Shown piece after piece: positions 18,578 through 26,994 of a stretch of DNA of 64,000 nucleotides. The stretch's first letter is position 1; every line of letters starts with the position of its first letter. The DNA lies in assembly GCF_003841405.1 (NCBI RefSeq), contig NZ_PXYA01000003.1, forward strand, positions 62,001-126,000, written 5' to 3'. Both the position numbers and the translations under genes were made by a program. This stretch comes from Tetragenococcus halophilus subsp. halophilus DSM 20339 (GTDB lineage Bacteria > Bacillota > Bacilli > Lactobacillales > Enterococcaceae). The notes below the pieces were generated by a model. That model had not been told where the DNA came from. It did no database searches and saw nothing but the letters and a program-made list of their open reading frames with translations.

Positions 18578-19049
18578 TGTAGAACAATTAGCTGCTGGCT
18601 TTTATCTTGTAACAACCGACGTTTACAAAAAGAAATTTTTAGAGCAAAAAAACAAACGAACACAGCCCACTATTGGTGAAGTTACAGGAGATTGGCAGCA
18701 ACTACCTTATTTATCATTAAAAGAAAATATTCTTCTAGGTGTAGAAAAAACCAAACGTCCAAAACTTTTATCCTATGTCAAATTAGCTGAGATTAATCCC
18801 AGGTTATTTACCAAGCAGAAAAACGAACTTTCTCAAATTGATAAAATCAAATTACAATTTGTACACTTGTTGTTAAAAGAAAATTCGATTATTTACCTTC
18901 ATGACTGTTTTGATCAAATGACTGTTGGACAAATGCAATGGCTTTTAGGTTTTTGTCATCAACTTGTCCAAAAGTACTCATTACGCATATTACTATTTAG
19001 TAAAAATGAGCAACTACTCCACTCCATAAATATTGACGAAATTCTTTAA
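18561..19049 (+). CDS. Degenerate ABC-ATPase-like protein lacking a P-loop
   Basis: This 162-residue protein can be laid over an ABC ATPase. LPYLSLKENILLG matches the Q-loop and following helix, NELSQIDKIKLQFVHLLLKE matches the LSGGQ-signature and helix, and NSIIYLHDCFDQMT matches Walker B and D-loop. LRILLFSKNEQLL sits at the switch strand. The catalytic elements are missing: the Walker A site reads TTDVYKKKF, the signature is LSQID, Walker B ends in HDC, not DEP, and the H-loop His is replaced. The TTG at 18561 has GGAGG 7 bases before it. It is translationally coupled to the FtsX-like gene. It could be a structural, non-hydrolysing subunit. Confidence 0.6.
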   Translation: MEQITNVEQLAAGFYLVTTDVYKKKFLEQKNKRTQPTIGEVTGDWQQLPYLSLKENILLGVEKTKRPKLLSYVKLAEINPRLFTKQKNELSQIDKIKLQFVHLLLKENSIIYLHDCFDQMTVGQMQWLLGFCHQLVQKYSLRILLFSKNEQLLHSINIDEIL

Positions 19050-19055
19050 ATAAAA

Positions 19056-19166
19056 ACAAATAGCCGAACTATATGAAGAGATTACTCCAAGCTTCCAGCT
19101 GGTTTTAGTCGTAAATTCACGATAACCAGAAAATCTCACTAAGTATAGTTCGGCTGTTTTATTTTT
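19056..19166. terminator. Bidirectional long composite hairpin
   Basis: ATAGCCGAACTATA (about 19060-19073) pairs with TATAGTTCGGCT (19144-19155). Inside it are further nested complements (GAGATT/AATCTC and CTGGTT/AACCAG), making a roughly 100-base stem with internal loops. T-runs follow on both strands, so it ends the rightward ABC-like pair and the leftward histidine kinase gene. Confidence 0.82.
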
Positions 19167-19178
19167 TATTGCATTTTC

Positions 19179-20624
19179 TTATTCGACTTCTTTATCCGGA
19201 TCAGTATCAGGGAAAGTGATAACAAAGCTAGTTCCTTTATTTGGCTTACTGTGAACCTCGATTGTTCCTTTATGCATGTTTACCAATTGTTGTACGATTG
19301 GCAATCCCAAACCTGATTCTCCAAATTTTTTATTTTTTCTAGAAGGATCAATTTTATAATAACGTTCCCAGATATTATTTACTTGGTCTTCAGTCATACC
19401 AATCCCAGTATCGGTAATCGTGACAATCGTCTCTAAATAACCCTTTTCAATCTTAATACGAATTTCGCCATCTTCAGTAAACTGAATAGCATTTTGAATA
19501 ATATTAACAATAATTTGAACAAACCGATCATAGTCAGCAAAAATTGGAACTGATTCACTTGTTTCTAAAATCAGTTGATCATTGGCTTCTTCGGCTTTTT
19601 TCTCCATTTGTACTAATATCGTTTGTAATGCTTGTGTTCCGTCAAATTTCTTCACTACAATAGAAATTTGGTTTGTTCGGATTTTTTCATAATCTAGGTT
19701 TTCACTGACTAAACGAATTAAACGATTGGTTTCATTTTTCATTAAACGAATGGCATTATCCTTTTGATCTTCTGGAATCGCTTGGTATTGCAGTCCTTCC
19801 AATAAACCATTAATTGTAGTTAATGGTGTGCGCATCTCATGGGAAGCATCTGACATAAACTGTCTACGTCGCTCTTCTTGCCGATCGATTTCTTCTTGTG
19901 ATTCTTTTAAAGAATCCGTCATTTTATTGAAGTCCTCAGCCAATTCATCAAACTCATCGCGATGACGTGAAGGTAATTTGTTATCAAAGTTTCCATTAGC
20001 GATTTCTTTTGTTGCTTCCTTCATCCGGTTGATTCGCCTTACCAGAAATTTAGCGTATAAAAAGCTAATCACCAAAGCAACAATGACAGATAAGACAAAT
20101 CCTTTTAGTAAATTATTGGTAAATTCTGTCACTGAATTTTTTACATTTTGAGCCGATTGCGTCACAATCAGCGCACCATAAAAGTCATTATCTAAATTAA
20201 AGGGAATCATCGCATAAGAAGTCGCTTCTTCTTCCCCATAAATATTCTTACTGGCTGTTACTTGTTGTTGCTGTCCTGCATGAAGTTGCTTCCAAAAATT
20301 ATTAAAGGGAAATGAAATCTGCTTTTCTGGTCTAGTTGGATAGAGCACTTCTTTAGAATCAGTAATAAAAGTAAAATGGACATTTTGTTGGTTTAACATC
20401 GCCTCTGAACGATTCAATGAGTTTTGAATCGCTGTCTCCAATGAATTGGCCGGCATATTGTCATTGATTTCTTCTACAACCGCATCAGCATAACCAAAAA
20501 GTTGATGGTAATTGTTCTCTTCGATGGTTTGTTTAGTCATCTGGGTAAAAGTAATCCCTAGTGTTACCAGCGTCACTAAGATCACAATCCAGAAAGCTAG
20601 CAACTGTTGGTATAAATAACGCAT
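19179..20624 (-). CDS. Sensor histidine kinase with HAMP domain
   Basis: This 481-residue membrane sensor has a first span at residues 8-28, an extracytoplasmic region to about 172, a second span at about 173-192, HAMP to about 245, and a dimerisation domain with the phosphorylated His 262 in SDASHEMRTPLTT. The ATPase domain follows, with N box IIQNAIQF, G1 DTGIGM and G2 GLGLP. The response regulator is immediately upstream and shares one base with it (TAATG). Length and layout resemble LisK of Listeria and the EtaS sensor of enterococci, but I cannot confirm orthology. The signal is unknown; the neighbouring ltaS and ABC-like pair hint at envelope stress. Confidence 0.92.
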   Translation of the reverse strand: MRYLYQQLLAFWIVILVTLVTLGITFTQMTKQTIEENNYHQLFGYADAVVEEINDNMPANSLETAIQNSLNRSEAMLNQQNVHFTFITDSKEVLYPTRPEKQISFPFNNFWKQLHAGQQQQVTASKNIYGEEEATSYAMIPFNLDNDFYGALIVTQSAQNVKNSVTEFTNNLLKGFVLSVIVALVISFLYAKFLVRRINRMKEATKEIANGNFDNKLPSRHRDEFDELAEDFNKMTDSLKESQEEIDRQEERRRQFMSDASHEMRTPLTTINGLLEGLQYQAIPEDQKDNAIRLMKNETNRLIRLVSENLDYEKIRTNQISIVVKKFDGTQALQTILVQMEKKAEEANDQLILETSESVPIFADYDRFVQIIVNIIQNAIQFTEDGEIRIKIEKGYLETIVTITDTGIGMTEDQVNNIWERYYKIDPSRKNKKFGESGLGLPIVQQLVNMHKGTIEVHSKPNKGTSFVITFPDTDPDKEVE

Positions 20625-21346
20625 TATTCAACACCCGAATCATCAAACTTATAGCCAACGCCCCAAACCGTTTGAATAACTTGTGGTCCAATTTTTTCAA
20701 TCTTTTGCCGTAACTTTTTGATATGAGCGTCTACTGTTCGTTCATCACCAAAGTATTGATAATCCCACACTAACTCAAGTAATTTTTCGCGGGAAAATAC
20801 TTGTCGCGGCTTATTTGCTAATGTGTAAAGCAAATCAAATTCTTTAGGCGTTAGATCAACAATCTCTGCGCCATTTAAATAAGCTTCTCTTGTTTTTGTA
20901 TTCATTTGAAAATGTGCTGTTTTTACATCAAATTCCGTATCATTTTTCGAAACCTCTTTAGTTGTTGCGGTACTTCTTAAATCACTACGACGATGCAGCG
21001 CCTTTATTCGTGCAATTAAAGTCAGCGGGCTAAAAGGTTTAGTTACGTAATCATCAGCGCCAATTTCAAGACCAATCACTTGGTCACTTTCTGAATCTCT
21101 AGCCGTTAGCATCACTAATGGTACCGTACTAGAAACTTCGCGAATTTTACGAGCTACAACCATGCCATCTACCTCAGGCAAATTTAAATCTAGTATAATC
21201 ATATCCCAATTTTGTGGATTCTCTAAAAAAGCATCAATTCCGGTTTGTCCATCATATTTAAAAGTCACTTCCCACCCTTCATTTACAAAAAACATCTGCA
21301 TCATTTCACAAACAGATTCATTATCTTCGATCATTAATACATTCAT
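20624..21346 (-). CDS. OmpR/PhoB family response regulator
   Basis: This 240-residue regulator has a receiver domain (MNVLMIEDNESVCEMMQMFF, with phosphoacceptor Asp 53 in MIILDLNLPEVDG, Thr in MLTARDSESD and Lys in DYVTKPFSPLTL). A winged-helix domain follows, containing TPKEFDLLYTLANKP, FSREKLLELVWDY, DERTVDAHIKKLRQKI and a final WGVGYKF. It is cotranscribed with the kinase at 19179-20624. The N-terminus resembles the LisR/EtaR group. The linker between domains is longer than usual (about 30 residues of TTKEVSKNDTEFD type). Confidence 0.94.
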   Translation of the reverse strand: MNVLMIEDNESVCEMMQMFFVNEGWEVTFKYDGQTGIDAFLENPQNWDMIILDLNLPEVDGMVVARKIREVSSTVPLVMLTARDSESDQVIGLEIGADDYVTKPFSPLTLIARIKALHRRSDLRSTATTKEVSKNDTEFDVKTAHFQMNTKTREAYLNGAEIVDLTPKEFDLLYTLANKPRQVFSREKLLELVWDYQYFGDERTVDAHIKKLRQKIEKIGPQVIQTVWGVGYKFDDSGVE

Positions 21347-21669
21347 GTTGCCACCTCTTGTTTATTGATCTTTTGTGATTTTATTTTTATGACAAATCAC
21401 AACATTCTAGTCATTTTAAATAAGATACTAATAATTGTTCATTTCTCATTCTTTTACTAGTATAACTTAAATTAAAATAACGGACCAATAAATTATCACT
21501 TTCTTTGAGAAACCTTTGTAATTTTGTTACAACGTCTTATATAATTTTTTAAATTAGCTGTAAATTGAGGAAACCTTTTATGACACCTTATAGACATTTA
21601 ATTATTTGAAGCTTTTCATTCAAAAATCGACAAAAAACAAAGAATTTTTATCTATATTTATCTATTTAT
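21347..21669. other. Intergenic region without a recognised gene
   Basis: About 320 AT-rich bases lie between the response regulator start and the 3' end of the Pyr_excise gene. They should hold the two-component operon promoter, reading left. A rightward frame at 21606-21866 mostly overlaps the opposite-strand Pyr_excise gene and has no ribosome site. I see no repeat, RNA or terminator. Confidence 0.5.
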
Positions 21670-22035
21670 TTACGTTAGGTCTATTCCTTTTTCTTTTAGA
21701 TTATCCAAACAATCCTGGAGATATAAAACATCGTGTTCCTCATAAATCGGTTTTTCCAACTTTAAACTTTTTATGCTTTCGTATTTTGGACAAGTTTGAC
21801 CCCGGTATAAAGGATCAAACCATTGCTCGTTTGGTTTATATCCTCTTTTTAAGATTTCTTCCATAACCAAAACATGGTATTGATACAACTTATAAGGCGA
21901 ATGATTGAAAACATAATTTACCGTCGCATGGTTTTTCCCCCACCCTTTTCCACGTAAGGCGCAACATTCTCTGTGTTGCCCCAATAGTTGTTGTCTAGGT
22001 AATAATGGTACCAATTCTTCATGCCATAAGCGCAT
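21670..22035 (-). CDS. Pyrimidine dimer DNA glycosylase-like (Pyr_excise/TIGR02328) protein
   Basis: This 121-residue soluble protein starts MRLWHEELVPLLPRQQLLGQ and continues HRECCALRGKGWGKNHATVNYVF. That is the hallmark of small bacterial proteins assigned to the Pyr_excise family, which are distantly related to T4 endonuclease V. DNA repair activity is known for the phage enzyme; for this short bacterial branch it is only inferred. An upstream ATG at 22056 gives 7 extra residues, but AGTGAGG sits 8 bases before the ATG at 22035. The gene stands alone between the two-component system and tmRNA. Confidence 0.8.
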   Translation of the reverse strand: MRLWHEELVPLLPRQQLLGQHRECCALRGKGWGKNHATVNYVFNHSPYKLYQYHVLVMEEILKRGYKPNEQWFDPLYRGQTCPKYESIKSLKLEKPIYEEHDVLYLQDCLDNLKEKGIDLT

Positions 22036-22128
22036 TACTTTAACCTCACTTAACATACATTGATTTATAAATTATTACAGATAATTTTCTCGTATAAAGA
22101 TTCTATCATAAAAAAACTAACAAGAAAA

Positions 22129-22168
22129 AATGCTTCTGAAAGCTGAAAAATCAGCAATCAGAAGCATT
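22129..22168 (-). terminator. Terminator of tmRNA
   Basis: On the minus strand AATGCTTCTGA pairs with TCAGAAGCATT, with an inner GCTGA/TCAGC pair, followed by TTTTTTCTTG. It starts about 15 bases after the tmRNA 3' end. Confidence 0.9.
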
Positions 22169-22182
22169 GATTAATCTCCAAA

Positions 22183-22545
22183 TGGAGACGGCGGGAGTTG
22201 AACCCGCGTCCAGACATATTGCCTCTTGAATATCTACGCTCATAGTCATCTCGATTAATTTCGCTTTATAAGCCGTCGAGTGACAAACCGCTTATAAAGC
22301 TAGTCTGATGAGCTCTTCATTAACTTCCAGACGGAAAGTTAATGCGTATCCCACTTAAATTTGAGACCCTTATTCGAGCACATGGGCGATGCCGAGAGGA
22401 TCTACGCTAGCTGGTTTTACGCAGCTAAAGCGTAAGAGTTGTTATTATTTTTAGCAGTTATATTTAACTGAGCGTTTTTACGTAGACGCAACCTACAAAG
22501 CGCAATTCAAGCTCAATCTATGCCTGTCGAATCCGTAACGTCCCC
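22183..22545 (-). ncRNA. ssrA: Transfer-messenger RNA (tmRNA)
   Basis: This 363-base RNA rescues stalled ribosomes together with SmpB. The 5' end GGGGACG (22545-22539) pairs with the 3' CGTCTCC followed by A at 22183. The T arm reads GCGGGTTCAACTCCCGC-like sequence next to it. The tag frame, read on the minus strand from 22455 to the TAA at 22417-22419, starts with resume codon GCT and encodes AKNNNNSYALAA, ending in the ALAA degron. CCA is not encoded and must be added. Pseudoknot-like repeats fill the region between the tag and the 3' domain. Confidence 0.96.
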
Positions 22546-22574
22546 TTAATTAAGGGGTATTTCTACCAATAATT

Positions 22575-22602
22575 AGTATAACATATACCGAAACTATTTC
22601 AA
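22575..22602 (-). promoter_or_regulatory. tmRNA promoter
   Basis: On the minus strand TTGAAA (22602-22597) and TATACT (22580-22575) are 16 bases apart, with TG just ahead of the -10 (TGTTATACT). Transcription would start about 20 bases before the mature 5' end, leaving a short leader. Confidence 0.75.
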
Positions 22603-22690
22603 ACAATTCGCTCATCAAATATGACATGTGTGAAATATAACTTATTTAATTTGTAATAAAAACTAATGAACCTGTAATCGGTACTTATGT

Positions 22691-22696
22691 TATTCT
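22691..22696 (+). promoter_or_regulatory. Extended -10 promoter of the 18-codon ORF
   Basis: TGTTATTCT is an extended -10 element (TGN plus TATTCT). The -35 region 17-18 bases upstream (TGAACC) is weak, which is common with extended -10 promoters. The start codon of the small ORF is 23 bases downstream. Confidence 0.55.
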
Positions 22697-22719
22697 ATTT
22701 AACAGAGGGGGACGAGTAT

Positions 22720-22776
22720 ATGGAAGATATTTTCTTTGCACCATTCGATTGGTTATATCGTCAATTCTCTGGTTAG
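22720..22776 (+). CDS. Putative 18-residue microprotein
   Basis: The ORF encodes MEDIFFAPFDWLYRQFSG. AGAGGGGG ends about 8 bases before the ATG, an extended -10 promoter lies just upstream, and a Rho-independent terminator lies 34 bases after the stop, making a short self-contained transcript of roughly 140 bases. The peptide is rich in aromatic residues (four Phe, one Trp, one Tyr), carries an acidic start and one Arg, and could form an amphipathic membrane-seeking helix. I know no characterised family. Alternatives are a small RNA whose ORF is incidental, or a leader peptide without a downstream gene on this strand. Confidence 0.5.
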   Translation: MEDIFFAPFDWLYRQFSG

Positions 22777-22809
22777 TAATTATTGAATAGCCGCTCGAAA
22801 TACCTTTTG

Positions 22810-22843
22810 AAAGACTTGGCAAAATAGCGTCAAGTCTTTTTAT
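22810..22843. terminator. Bidirectional terminator between the 18-codon ORF and msrC
   Basis: AAAGACTTG (22810-22818) pairs with CAAGTCTTT (22831-22839), followed by TTTATTT on the plus strand. On the minus strand the hairpin follows the msrC stop, but its T-tract there is poor (TTTCAAAAGG). Confidence 0.8.
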
Positions 22844-22848
22844 TTGCT

Positions 22849-23316
22849 TTAAAATACTTTTAGTAATTGTTTACAATAATCTTCAAGATATTTTTTATCG
22901 GTTTGATCGTAATCATTTATTTCTTTACTATCAATATCAAGAACACCAATCAATCGCTCATCTTTAACCATCGGCACAACAATTTCTGAAAGCGCCGCGG
23001 AATCACATGCGATATAATTTTTATGCTCTTTTACATTTCCTACGATCACTGTCTGATTTGTATCAGCAGCTTCACCACAAACACCCTTTCCCATTTGGAT
23101 TCGTGTACAAGAGACATTTCCTTGAAATGGCCCCAATATCAATTCATTTTCATCAAATAAATAAAATCCTGCAAATACAGTGTTTGGTAAGCTCATATTT
23201 AACAAAGCTGATGCATTAGATAAAGTGGCTAACCAATTTTTTTCATCTTTGATCAATTCACTTTGCTGTGAAATCATCATTTCATAGGTTTTTTGTTTTT
23301 CTTCTTTATTCCACAT
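22849..23316 (-). CDS. msrC: Free methionine-(R)-sulfoxide reductase (GAF-type fRMsr)
   Basis: Cytoplasmic repair enzyme that reduces free methionine-R-sulfoxide, with thioredoxin as reductant. The 155-residue protein is one GAF domain with the family signature: [12 protein letters not shown] (Cys 70), GKGVCGEAA (Cys 80) and [16 protein letters not shown] (Cys 104). The cysteine spacing of 10 and 24 is the same as in the E. coli enzyme. It is third in an operon after the ACT and UPF0210 genes, with a 17-base gap. The ATG at 23316 has GGAGAG before it. Confidence 0.94.
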   Translation of the reverse strand: MWNKEEKQKTYEMMISQQSELIKDEKNWLATLSNASALLNMSLPNTVFAGFYLFDENELILGPFQGNVSCTRIQMGKGVCGEAADTNQTVIVGNVKEHKNYIACDSAALSEIVVPMVKDERLIGVLDIDSKEINDYDQTDKKYLEDYCKQLLKVF

Positions 23317-23333
23317 AAATAACTCTCTCCATT

Positions 23334-24683
23334 TTAATTTTTAAATGAATGCAAAGGTGCAGGTATCCGGCCTCCACGTTGGACAAATTCAGAAGAGCTT
23401 GCATCATTGGTTTTCATCACGGGTGCTGAGCCTAGTAAGCCCCCAAATTCAATATGATCGCCCACATCTTTATCTTTAGCTGGAATGATACGTACTGCCG
23501 TTGTTTTATGGTTCACTACACCAATAGCTGCTTCGTCTGCGACCATTGCACTGATCGTATCAGCTGGTGTTTTACCAGGGATTGCAATCATATCTAGGCC
23601 AACTGAACAGATCGCTGTCATCGCCTCTAGTTTTTCTAAATTTAACGAGCCGCTTTCAACTGCTTGAATCATCCCTGCGTCTTCTGATACCGGAATAAAA
23701 GCTCCTGATAAGCCTCCTACATGGTTACAAGCCATAACGCCACCTTTTTTAACAGCGTCATTTAATAAAGCTAATGCCGCTGTGGTTCCATGGGTTCCAA
23801 CTGATTCTAATCCCATCTCTTCTAAAATTTGAGCGACACTATCACCTACGGCCGGTGTCGGTGCTAAAGAAAGGTCAACGATACCAAAAGGAATACCTAA
23901 ACGGTTGGAAGTTTCTTTACCCACTAACTGTCCCATTCTTGTGATTTTAAAGGCTGTCTTTTTGACAGTCTCAGCGATAACATCAAAAGATTCTCCTTTA
24001 ACTTTTTCTAGTGCTCTTTTCATAACACCAGGCCCGCTAACTCCTACGTTAATTACCTTATCAGCTTCTCCGAAACCATGAAAAGCACCAGCCATAAATG
24101 GATTATCTTCTACAGCATTAGCAAATACTACAAGTTTAGCACAACCTAAATCTGATTTTTCTGCAGTTTGCTTAATCACAGTACCCATGCGTTTTACCGC
24201 GTCCATATTAATTCCAGCTTTTGTTGAACCAATATTTACAGAAGAACACACATAATCTGTTTCTGCCAAAGCCTGAGGAATCGATTCAATCAGTGCTAAA
24301 TCCGTTCCTTGAAAACCTTTTTCTACTAATGCAGTATACCCTCCAATGAAATTTACATCCACTGCTTTAGCTGCTTGATCCAATGCCTTAGCAAATTTCA
24401 CACAATCTACACTTGTTGCTTTTGTAGCTGAAGCAATACTTGCAATTGGCGTAACTGAAATCCGTTTATTAATAATAGGAATCCCGTATTCTGTAGCAAT
24501 TTGATCACCTACTTTGACTAAATCTTTAGCACAAGTGGTAATTTTTTGATAAATCTTACTGCAAGCTGTATCAATATCAGGATCAATACAATCTAACAAT
24601 GAGATGCCCATAGTAATTGTTCGAATATCTAAATTATCTTCTTCTATCATACGGATAGTTTCAAATATTTGGTTGCTTTCCAT
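23334..24683 (-). CDS. PFL family protein (UPF0210/DUF711)
   Basis: This 449-residue soluble protein has the conserved UPF0210 layout, starting [20 protein letters not shown] and containing [30 protein letters not shown], and the glycine-rich [22 protein letters not shown]. Structures of relatives show a pyruvate-formate-lyase-like barrel, but without glycyl radical activity; the biological role is not known. It is almost always next to an ACT-domain UPF0237 protein, as here (gap 10 bases). Confidence 0.92.
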   Translation of the reverse strand: MESNQIFETIRMIEEDNLDIRTITMGISLLDCIDPDIDTACSKIYQKITTCAKDLVKVGDQIATEYGIPIINKRISVTPIASIASATKATSVDCVKFAKALDQAAKAVDVNFIGGYTALVEKGFQGTDLALIESIPQALAETDYVCSSVNIGSTKAGINMDAVKRMGTVIKQTAEKSDLGCAKLVVFANAVEDNPFMAGAFHGFGEADKVINVGVSGPGVMKRALEKVKGESFDVIAETVKKTAFKITRMGQLVGKETSNRLGIPFGIVDLSLAPTPAVGDSVAQILEEMGLESVGTHGTTAALALLNDAVKKGGVMACNHVGGLSGAFIPVSEDAGMIQAVESGSLNLEKLEAMTAICSVGLDMIAIPGKTPADTISAMVADEAAIGVVNHKTTAVRIIPAKDKDVGDHIEFGGLLGSAPVMKTNDASSSEFVQRGGRIPAPLHSFKN

Positions 24684-24693
24684 ATCCTATCTC

Positions 24694-24963
24694 CTAACCT
24701 AACTTATGCATAGTGTTAAAAATTTCTTCATTTTGAATACTAATTTTTACGCCTAATTGTTGCCCCGTTTTATCTAGCTCTTGTCGTATATAGTCAAAGC
24801 TAGTTTGCTTATCCATATCTAAAATCATCATCATCGTAAAATAATCTTGCATAATTGTTTGTGTCATATCAACAATATTTATATTTAATATCGCTAAACT
24901 CTGGCTTACACCTGCCACGATACCCACTTTATCTTTACCGATCACAGTCAAAACTGCACGCAT
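24694..24963 (-). CDS. ACT domain protein (UPF0237)
   Basis: This 89-residue protein is a single ACT domain, MRAVLTVIGKDKVGIVAGVS, followed by a helical tail. ACT domains usually bind amino acids or other small ligands; this one probably regulates or binds a ligand for its UPF0210 partner. The ATG at 24963 is chosen because AAAAGGGG lies 7 bases before it; longer frames to 25041 lack a site. First gene of the three-gene unit with UPF0210 and msrC. Confidence 0.92.
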   Translation of the reverse strand: MRAVLTVIGKDKVGIVAGVSQSLAILNINIVDMTQTIMQDYFTMMMILDMDKQTSFDYIRQELDKTGQQLGVKISIQNEEIFNTMHKLG

Positions 24964-25065
24964 TGTCATTCCCCTTTTTAATTTTCTTTTTATTATAGCA
25001 TAGCTGAATTTTCTAGAAGACATTTTACCATAGAAAAACATCTTTTTAATACTTTATTAGATACA

Positions 25066-25117
25066 AAAAAGCAATTAAGGTACTTTTTACAAGTTATACC
25101 TTAACTGCTTTTTAACT
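25066..25117 (-). terminator. Terminator of the universal stress protein gene
   Basis: AAAAAGCAATTAAGGTA (25066-25082) pairs with TACCTTAACTGCTTTTT (25097-25113) with one mismatch. On the minus strand it ends in TTTTTTG. Confidence 0.88.
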
Positions 25118-25125
25118 TATTAAAA

Positions 25126-25560
25126 TTATTTGATAACCATCACATTACAAGGCGCATGGTTTACAACAAAAGAAGTCGTTGCTCCTACTAAAGCCTGTGC
25201 AATCGCCCCTTTACCTGTTGAACCAATAACAATCAAATCAATCGCATATTCTTGTGGTAAATCCATACCAATCATTTCTTTAGGCGAACCAATTTCAACG
25301 ATTCTTTCGATATTGTTTACACCAGCTTGTTGCGCAGTTTTTACTTTATCATCCATATCTTCTTCAATGTTTTGTTTTTCATCTTTTAACAGACGAGAAA
25401 AGGCATAAGCGCTGGTTGTCAATTCAACATCATTAATAATCCGAGCTAAAAAAACAGTAGCATTATTTCGTTTGGCAATTTCGATTGCTTCTTTAAAAGC
25501 TTTTTCCGATTGACTAGATCCATCAAGAGCAACTAATATTCTTTTATACGCTTCTAGCAT
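25126..25560 (-). CDS. Universal stress protein, UspA family
   Basis: This 144-residue Usp domain starts MLEAYKRILVALDGSSQSEKAF and ends with the ATP-binding motif IVIGSTGKGAIAQALVGATTSFVVNHAPCNVMVIK, which is the G-2X-G-9X-G-S/T type. It therefore belongs to the nucleotide-binding branch. The ATG at 25560 has AAGGAGGC 7 bases before it, so the long N-terminal extension of the open frame to 25737 is not translated. The gene is divergent from rimM. Stress or starvation induction is inferred from the family. Confidence 0.93.
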   Translation of the reverse strand: MLEAYKRILVALDGSSQSEKAFKEAIEIAKRNNATVFLARIINDVELTTSAYAFSRLLKDEKQNIEEDMDDKVKTAQQAGVNNIERIVEIGSPKEMIGMDLPQEYAIDLIVIGSTGKGAIAQALVGATTSFVVNHAPCNVMVIK

Positions 25561-25699
25561 TGTAAGCGCCTCCTTTTCTTTTATTATATCATGAACGAAA
25601 AAAATACCATAGTATTTTCTTACATAAACCAGCAAATCTAGCTTTCGCTTTCTAAGCGTGCTAAAATAAATGAGACTATACAAGAAACGAGGGAATATA

Positions 25700-26224
25700 T
25701 TGGTTGAATATCTAGAAGTGGGAAAAATTGTAAACACACAAGGAATTAAAGGAGAAGTTCGTGTGCTTTCACAAACCGATGCTCCACAAGAGCGTTATCA
25801 AAAAGGTGCAAAATTAACTGTTTTTGTAAAAAGCAAAGAACCTATCGAATTAACCGTAGCTAGTCATCGAAAACATAAAAGTTTTGACTTATTATCTTTT
25901 GAAGGCTACCCTTCCATTAACGATGTTGAAGGTTTTCGAGAGGGTATATTGATGGTGCCTAAAACTGAACTTACAACATTAGACGAAGCCGAATATTATT
26001 ATTATGAAATCATTGGTTTAGATGTTTATGAAGAAAATGGAGAAAAATTAGGACAGGTAAAAGAAATTCTTTCGCCTGGTGCAAATGATGTCTGGGTGGT
26101 GCAAAGAAAGAATAAAGCTGACGCCTTGATTCCATTTATTACCTCTGTCGTAAAAAAAATCGACCTAGACAATCAAAAAGTTTATGTAGAAATTCCAGAA
26201 GGGCTGTTAGATGATGAGGATTGA
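25700..26224 (+). CDS. rimM: Ribosome maturation factor RimM
   Basis: Assists maturation of the 30S head by binding S19. The 174-residue protein has the N-terminal RimM domain ([29 protein letters not shown]) and the C-terminal PRC barrel ([49 protein letters not shown]). The start is the TTG at 25700, with CGAGGG 6 bases upstream; it matches the start of relatives better than the ATG at 25670. It overlaps trmD by 11 bases. In many Firmicutes rpsP and khpA precede it, but here they are 18 kb away. Confidence 0.95.
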   Translation: MVEYLEVGKIVNTQGIKGEVRVLSQTDAPQERYQKGAKLTVFVKSKEPIELTVASHRKHKSFDLLSFEGYPSINDVEGFREGILMVPKTELTTLDEAEYYYYEIIGLDVYEENGEKLGQVKEILSPGANDVWVVQRKNKADALIPFITSVVKKIDLDNQKVYVEIPEGLLDDED

Positions 26225-26951
26225 TGTATTAACGTTGTTTCCTAAAATGTTTGAAGGACCTATGAACGAATCAATTTTAGGTAAAGCACAAGAAAATGGA
26301 CAACTAGAGATGAATATTTCAAATTTTCGAGATTATTCAGATAATAAACACCATACTGTGGATGATTATCCTTATGGTGGCGGTGCTGGTATGCTTTTAA
26401 AAGTACAACCGATTTATGATAATTTACAAGCCATAAAAAAAGCGAGTTCGGAAACTAAAAAACGTATTGTATTACTAGATCCGGCAGGTACTCCCTTTAA
26501 CCAAAAAATGGCGGAAGATTTTTCTCAGGAGGAACATTTAGTATTTATCTGTGGTCATTACGAAGGCTACGATGAACGTATACGCTCTTTAGTAACAGAT
26601 GAAGTGTCTATCGGAGACTATGTGCTAACTGGAGGCGAATTAGGCGCAATGGTAATGATCGATGCAACGGTACGTTTGTTGCCAGAAGTATTAGGAAATG
26701 AAGTATCGGCAAAAACTGATTCCCATTCAACTGGCTTACTAGAACATCCTCAATATACACGCCCTGCTGTGTTCAACGACATGGAAGTGCCTGAAGTTTT
26801 AAAAAATGGAAATCACAAATTAATTGAATCTTGGCAATTAAAAGAAGCGCTGCGACGTACATGGCAACGCAGACCAGATATGCTCGAAAAAATTGAACTA
26901 ACCGATGAAATGAAAAAACTTTTGCAAGAAATTAAACAAGACAAGCAATAA
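26214..26951 (+). CDS. trmD: tRNA (guanine-N1)-methyltransferase TrmD
   Basis: SPOUT methyltransferase that makes m1G37 in tRNAs with G36, preventing +1 frameshifts. The 245-residue sequence has [31 protein letters not shown], the knot region [13 protein letters not shown] and [15 protein letters not shown], and [12 protein letters not shown]. Two ATGs are adjacent (26211, 26214); the second matches the usual MRID start. It overlaps the end of rimM. rplS, often next, is not here. Confidence 0.96.
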   Translation: MRIDVLTLFPKMFEGPMNESILGKAQENGQLEMNISNFRDYSDNKHHTVDDYPYGGGAGMLLKVQPIYDNLQAIKKASSETKKRIVLLDPAGTPFNQKMAEDFSQEEHLVFICGHYEGYDERIRSLVTDEVSIGDYVLTGGELGAMVMIDATVRLLPEVLGNEVSAKTDSHSTGLLEHPQYTRPAVFNDMEVPEVLKNGNHKLIESWQLKEALRRTWQRRPDMLEKIELTDEMKKLLQEIKQDKQ

Positions 26952-26994
26952 TGTAACTGTCATAAACTAATTTTTATTAATGGAGGTTATTCTG

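Noticed and set aside
21606..21866. 86-codon rightward ORF starting MKLFIQKSTKNKEF
   Set aside because: It has no ribosome site and most of it is antisense to the well-supported Pyr_excise gene.
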